Below are positions 22,784 through 25,908 of a DNA stretch of 25,908 nt, piece by piece; position 1 is the first letter of the stretch, and every line of letters starts with the position of its first letter. Source of the stretch: an uncultured Bacillota bacterium. GTDB taxonomy: Bacteria; Bacillota; Clostridia; Tissierellales; Tepidimicrobiaceae. The position numbers were made by a program, and so were the translations under genes. Under the pieces are notes generated by a model. It was not told the origin of the DNA, made no database searches, and was given only the letters and a program-made list of their open reading frames with translations. The stretch lies in contig CALBUB010000132.1 of assembly GCA_937967955.1 (NCBI GenBank), positions 1 through 25,908 of the forward strand, written 5' to 3'.

Positions 22784-23724
22784 ATGAAAAAAAGAAGTCA
22801 CCTGCACGGGTACCTTCTTGTTGCTTTATCTGGCTCGCTATGGGGAATTGGTGGATTTTTTGTTACTAAAATGAGTAGCGCAGGTGCAACTTCACTGATG
22901 ACCGCATTTGCCGGTCAATTTTTAGCCTTTATACCTACATTGATCTATTTATTAGCAAAGAAAGGTTTAGCTGGGCTAAAAATTTCCAAGAAGGGTTTAT
23001 TATATAGTTTCTTATTAGGTGTTTTAACAAAAGGAATTTTTAAATTGCCTTAGACACAAGCACAACTTTAGTAGGAGTAGCAGCATCAACAAATCTTATG
23101 TATTTAGCTCCTGTCTGGACAGCTTTAATGGCTATGATATTCTTCAAAGAAAAACTTCGTGGATACCAAACTTTTGCTCTTGTTTTAAACCTTATCGGAT
23201 GTATTCTAATGGTTACTGGTGGAAACTTTACAGAATTAAATATTTCAGGACTTGGATTAACTTTAGGCCTTGTTGCAGAGTTTCTATATGTCTTTAGTGC
23301 TATTTTAGGGAAATTAGGGACAAGCGGAGACGCTTCATTGACGGTAGCTTGCTATATGTTATTATTCAGTTCAATGACTGCTGCTATATTTGCTAAGCCA
23401 TGGGAACATTTAGATTTGGTTACAAATATTAGATTTATAACCTGGGCTATTCTAGGTGGGACATTTAGCGGTGCTGTGGCAAATATTAGCTTTCTATCAG
23501 GAATGGCAACGGGTATAGATGCATCAAAGGCCACTATAGTTTCTTCCATTGAAGTTATAGTAGCTACCCTTGCTGGAGTATTTTTATTAAATGAACAAAT
23601 CAATTTAGTTGGATATATTGGTATAATTATAATGTTAGCATCAATTGTTCTAATGAATATCGATATTCCTAATCCGAAGGAAACTACTGATAATCAGAAC
23701 ATTTCAGTTTATGAATCCTCATAA
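22784..23724 (+). pseudogene. Frameshifted EamA/DMT-family transporter
   Basis: The first frame (22784 to a TAG at 23051) encodes the beginning of a ten-helix drug/metabolite transporter (HGYLLVALSGSLWGIGGFF...). The second (clear from about 23045 to 23724) encodes the rest, IALDTSTTLVGVAASTNL, MYLAPVWTALMAMIFFKE and the second EamA repeat with IVSSIEVIVATLAGVFLLNE. Restoring one A in the A-run at 23042-23044 rejoins both into 313 residues, the normal DMT length. RBS GGAGG at 22768-22772. The ATG at 22784 is preferred to GTG 22766. It is 31 bases ahead of a decayed cytosine deaminase, so the two may have been an operon. A single homopolymer error in sequencing is the alternative to a real mutation. 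Substrate unknown. Confidence 0.85.
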
Positions 23725-23755
23725 ATAAAAAAGTATAATTTAAAAGGAGGATACT

Positions 23756-24547
23756 ATGAAGAAGTTTATAAATGCAGTTATTTATGGTCATAATGATGCT
23801 AGTGAGATTTTAGTAGAAGATGGTGTGATTAAAGCTATTGGTAAGGAGCTTGGACCTGCAGATGAGGTAATAGATTAAGAGGGTAAATTAGTTACTCCAC
23901 CTTATGTAGACCCTCATATACATTCGTACACATGTAGACGTTACAGATCCAAAATTTACGGCTCTAAAAGCCATATTAGAATTAAGAGAAGAATTAAAGG
24001 ATAAGGTTGAAATCCAAATAGTAGCCTCCCTCAAGAAGGAATGTACACATATAAAGGTGGAAAAGAGTTAGTAGAAGAAGCCCTAAAAATGGGTGCTGAT
24101 GTAGTAGGAGGAATACCCCACTATGAACCTGCAAGGGAATTTGGTGAAAAATCAGTACACGATATAGTAGAGTTTGCTTTAAAATATGACAAGCTTATAG
24201 GCGTTCACTGTGATGAGACAGATGACCCTCATTCCCGTTTTATTGAACTATTAAATGCCCTAGTATTGATGGAAGACTATGGTGAAAAAACTACAGCAAG
24301 CCACACTTGCTCCTTTGGTTCAGCAGATGATTCCTATGCCTTTAGAATGATGGACCTATTTAAGAAGAGCAAGGTAAACTTCATTGCTTGTCCAACAGAA
24401 AGTGCATACCTTCAAGGTCGTCACGACACATATCCAAAGCGTAGAGGACTTACAAGAGTAAAAGAATTTATGGAAAAAGGAGAATATCTATTTAAGCAAA
24501 AACCAGTAGAATATGAAGTAGGGCTTGACCTAGGGGTAGACTATTAA
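23756..24547 (+). pseudogene. Decayed cytosine deaminase (CodA-like amidohydrolase)
   Basis: From ATG 23756 (RBS AAAGGAGG) the frame gives MKKFINAVIYGHNDASEILV...DEVID and then TAA at 23876. Reading on, EGKLVTPPYVDPHIH includes the metal-binding HxH. At 23923-23925 the sequence jumps, in another frame, to RTHVDVTDPKFTALKAILEL, which omits roughly 45 residues compared with E. coli CodA. A further one-base loss near 24026-24030 (VA[F]PQEG) shifts the frame again. The last part (GMYTYKGGKELVEEAL...GVHCDETDDPHSRF...TASHTC...LQGRHDTYPKRRGLTRVKEFMEKG) is excellent CodA sequence, but at about 24480 it joins directly to a C-terminal tail (EYLFKQKPVEYEVGLDLGVDY), skipping the catalytic Asp region of about 100 residues. 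No functional enzyme can result. Confidence 0.88.
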
Positions 24548-24590
24548 TATAAAATATCCACCAGTTTTCTGGTGGATATTTTATATTAAT
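24543..24590 (+). terminator. Long hairpin after the codA pseudogene
   Basis: A 22-bp perfect stem (24543-24564 with 24569-24590, core TATCCACCAG/CTGGTGGATA) and TTTT loop; the T-rich right arm replaces a normal U-tract. It is a usable terminator in either direction. Confidence 0.7.
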
Positions 24591-24822
24591 TAGAGCTAAT
24601 GGCTCTTTTATCTGAAAAATATATTGAATCATTAAGAAATTTGGCTAATTTATATTAAATAATATTAGCAGAAACTTTTCTAGTTCTTGATATGGGAGGG
24701 ATTATTGTAGTTTTGCAAATAGTGTTCCTACCTACAACATGGTAAAAGAAATGGATTCTAAAGGGAAAATAATGATTATGCTTTGTAGAAAGAAGTTGTG
24801 TAAAAGGTATATAATAAACTCT
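24591..24822. other. Gene-free AT-rich stretch
   Basis: Apart from a small hairpin AGAGC/GCTCT with TTTT at 24592-24609, I find no RBS-preceded frame, tRNA or repeat on either strand. With the neighbouring pseudogenes it looks like eroded sequence. Confidence 0.4.
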
Positions 24823-24871
24823 AAAACAAAAGTCTTGAATCCTAAAAAGCAGGATTTAAGACTTTTGTTTT
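24823..24871 (+). terminator. Long bidirectional terminator hairpin
   Basis: A 21-bp stem with one G-T pair (24823-24843 with 24851-24871; AAAACAAAAGTCTT... with ...AAGACTTTTGTTTT). A-runs on the left and T-runs on the right make it bidirectional. On the minus strand it follows the stop of the gene at 24925-25346 by about 50 bases and is its likely terminator. Confidence 0.75.
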
Positions 24872-24924
24872 AAAAGAGGATCTATCTAAAGGGGTTAATA
24901 TCTAAAAATTACAAAATATTTTAG

Positions 24925-25346
24925 CTATATTAGTTCAGTACCTAATAGTACTATATTGTCTCCATACTCAGTATTTAGTGCTTTTAGCATATGTTCTCTC
25001 GGGTCATCATAAGATCTGTGTATTTCAATAATATCCATATTATATCCTTCATCTAATTTTTCAATAATTTCATCCTTAAACCAGCCTAAGTAAATGCTTA
25101 TCCGATCGTTTAAGTTAAAGTTTCTTCCTGAGCCTTGATAATTAGTCTGCTTAAAAAAACATCTTTATTTTTAATGTTGAATACAGAATATTTTGTAACT
25201 ATATTTTTTATTTTATCATCTATATTTTTATAAGCTACAACAAATACTTTATATTTTGGTTGTATAGAAATGTTTTCATCATTATCACTATGTATCAAAT
25301 TGATCGTATTGCACATGTGGTGCATATTATAAGTAGTAGTATACAT
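24925..25346 (-). pseudogene. Frameshifted unknown protein (about 140 aa when repaired)
   Basis: ATG at 25346 has an excellent RBS on the minus strand (AGGGGAGGGG). The first frame, MYTTTYNMHHMCNTINLIHS...YKVFVVAYKNIDDKIKNIV...IKNKDVF, stops at 25110. The -1/+2 frame then continues KQTNYQGSGRNFNLNDRISIYLGWFKDEIIEKLDEGYNMDIIEIHRSYDDPREHMLKALNTEYGDNIVLLGTELI to a stop at 24925. The switch is at a run of seven A on the plus strand (25153-25159, T on the coding strand); one more T restores a 140-residue protein. No family recognised; it looks soluble, alpha/beta. The cause could be mutation, a sequencing error or transcriptional slippage at the homopolymer. Confidence 0.6.
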
Positions 25347-25468
25347 ATAATGCCCCTCCCCTTAGGACTGATTATGTTAATAAAATAACAATATTCTTAT
25401 GTTAATTATATAACAAAACTTTCAAAAAGTATACATATAAAAAGGATTGAAGATGGCTTAAGACTAAA

Positions 25469-25497
25469 AAGACAAACTAACATATATGGTGTATAAT
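25469..25497 (+). promoter_or_regulatory. Candidate promoter for the zinc-ribbon gene
   Basis: AAGACA (25469-25474), 17 bases, TATAAT (25492-25497), about 50 bases before the start at 25547. The -35 matches only in GACA. Confidence 0.45.
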
Positions 25498-25546
25498 CTA
25501 ATTAGAAACATTATAAATCATAGAAGGTTAAGAAAAGGGTGATTGT

Positions 25547-25840
25547 TTGCTTTACAAAAATCCTTATTGTAAAAAGATAAAGGGTAGTTATATACTAATG
25601 GTTTCCTGCGGTCACTGTAAAACCGATATTGCCAGATATCAAAAATTAGGAAGAGGAAATCTATTAAGGATGCATGTCGATAGGATTATAGAAGGTACTG
25701 TTGATTTTTCAAAACATAAAGGGGCTCTCCTATGTCCTAATTGTAATGAAAGGTTGGCAATAAGGACCAATTTAAAGAGGAAAAACAAAGAAGTTTATAT
25801 AATGATTAGAGGTGCTTATAATACAAGAAGAGGGGAATAA
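25547..25840 (+). CDS. Small zinc-ribbon protein, unknown function
   Basis: The start appears to be TTG 25547, behind AAAGGGTGA (25534-25542); no in-frame ATG is available near it, the next Met being residue 18. The 97-residue product has a CGHC (residues 21-24) and CPNC (about 63-66) pair typical of a zinc ribbon, separated by a basic segment (ARYQKLGRGNLLRMHVDRIIEGTVDFSKHKG), and a very basic C-terminus (RTNLKRKNKEVYIMIRGAYNTRRGE). Nucleic-acid binding is a reasonable inference from charge and fold, not demonstrated. I recall similar uncharacterised proteins in Clostridia but no name. If translation started at Met18 (SCGHC follows) the protein would be about 80 residues. Confidence 0.75.
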   Translation: MLYKNPYCKKIKGSYILMVSCGHCKTDIARYQKLGRGNLLRMHVDRIIEGTVDFSKHKGALLCPNCNERLAIRTNLKRKNKEVYIMIRGAYNTRRGE

Positions 25841-25853
25841 AAATAGTTATCTT

Positions 25854-25901
25854 TTGTCGTCGACCTTAAGTAGTGCAAAAACCCCTGGAGGTCGACGACA
25901 A
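25854..25901. repeat. 13-bp inverted repeat, likely part of a dispersed element
   Basis: TTGTCGTCGACCT (25854-25866) and AGGTCGACGACAA (25889-25901) are perfect inverted copies around 22 bases TAAGTAGTGCAAAAACCCCTGG. The GC-rich, SalI-containing arms contrast with the AT-rich surroundings. There is no U-tract (AATTTATAT follows), so a simple terminator is unlikely. It lies 13 bases after the zinc-ribbon gene and runs towards the window edge. Confidence 0.7.
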
Positions 25902-25908
25902 TTTATAT

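Noticed and set aside
24720..24873. Plus-strand open frame VPTYNMVKEMDSKGKIMIM...
   Set aside because: No RBS, and it reads through a long terminator hairpin; no recognisable domain.
1..25908. CRISPR array, prophage, transposase or toxin-antitoxin genes
   Set aside because: No regularly spaced direct repeats, no transposase, integrase or phage proteins, and no recognisable toxin-antitoxin pair on either strand.

Overview
The window is AT-rich, has short intergenic gaps, strong AGGAGG-type ribosome binding sites, GTG/TTG starts, intrinsic terminators with U-runs and AGA/AGG/ATA-rich codon use. With pcrA-ligA-gatCAB, a GerM-domain protein, a copper-amine-oxidase-domain amidase and clostridial-type small Cys proteins, this points to a low-GC, probably spore-forming anaerobic Firmicute (Clostridia/Tissierellia-like). 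The genus is not determined from the sequence.

Layout. 1-2930: end of an unidentified gene, then a stress/metal module: a short RIC-type protein, a P1B heavy-metal ATPase with an unusual CPG motif, and a free HMA metal-binding protein. Two CRP/FNR-type boxes (TTGAC-N4-ATCAA) lie in front of the first and third gene, each centred 29.5 bp upstream of its -10. 2951-4470: MATE efflux pump with its own promoter and a terminator hairpin in its leader. 4487-6001: MarR (MhqR-like) repressor and ring-cleaving dioxygenase with two CGAATTC palindromic operators. 6089-7210: two adjacent, mutually similar small membrane proteins of unknown function. 7177-7500: possible small membrane protein on the minus strand.

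7536-15119: housekeeping operon pcrA-ligA-gatC-gatA-gatB (repair helicase, NAD+ DNA ligase, tRNA amidotransferase), followed by a convergent 54-aa Cys protein and, divergent from it, an AIR-synthase-like gene preceded by three AAAGTGT repeats at 11-bp spacing. 16451-20903: cell-envelope/germination and nucleotide-housekeeping genes: N-acetylmuramoyl-L-alanine amidase, UPF0316 membrane protein, GerMN protein, RdgB and an MJ0936-type phosphodiesterase (the Bacillus gerM-rph-ysnA-ysnB order without rph). 20920-22267: tRNA-His, tRNA-Lys, tRNA-Leu, a YkuE-type phosphoesterase and tRNA-Arg.

After tRNA-Arg the region changes: a 55-aa orphan, a frameshifted DMT transporter, a cytosine deaminase pseudogene with a stop, a frameshift and two internal deletions, a long gene-free stretch, a frameshifted unknown minus-strand gene, a zinc-ribbon protein and, at the window edge, a 13-bp inverted repeat that looks like a dispersed element. 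The part right of 22.6 kb is the accessory, decaying portion; the rest is mostly intact core genome. The most interesting signals are the geometrically identical FNR-type promoters on the ric/ATPase/HMA module, the CPG ATPase, the paired membrane proteins and the 11-bp-phased repeats.
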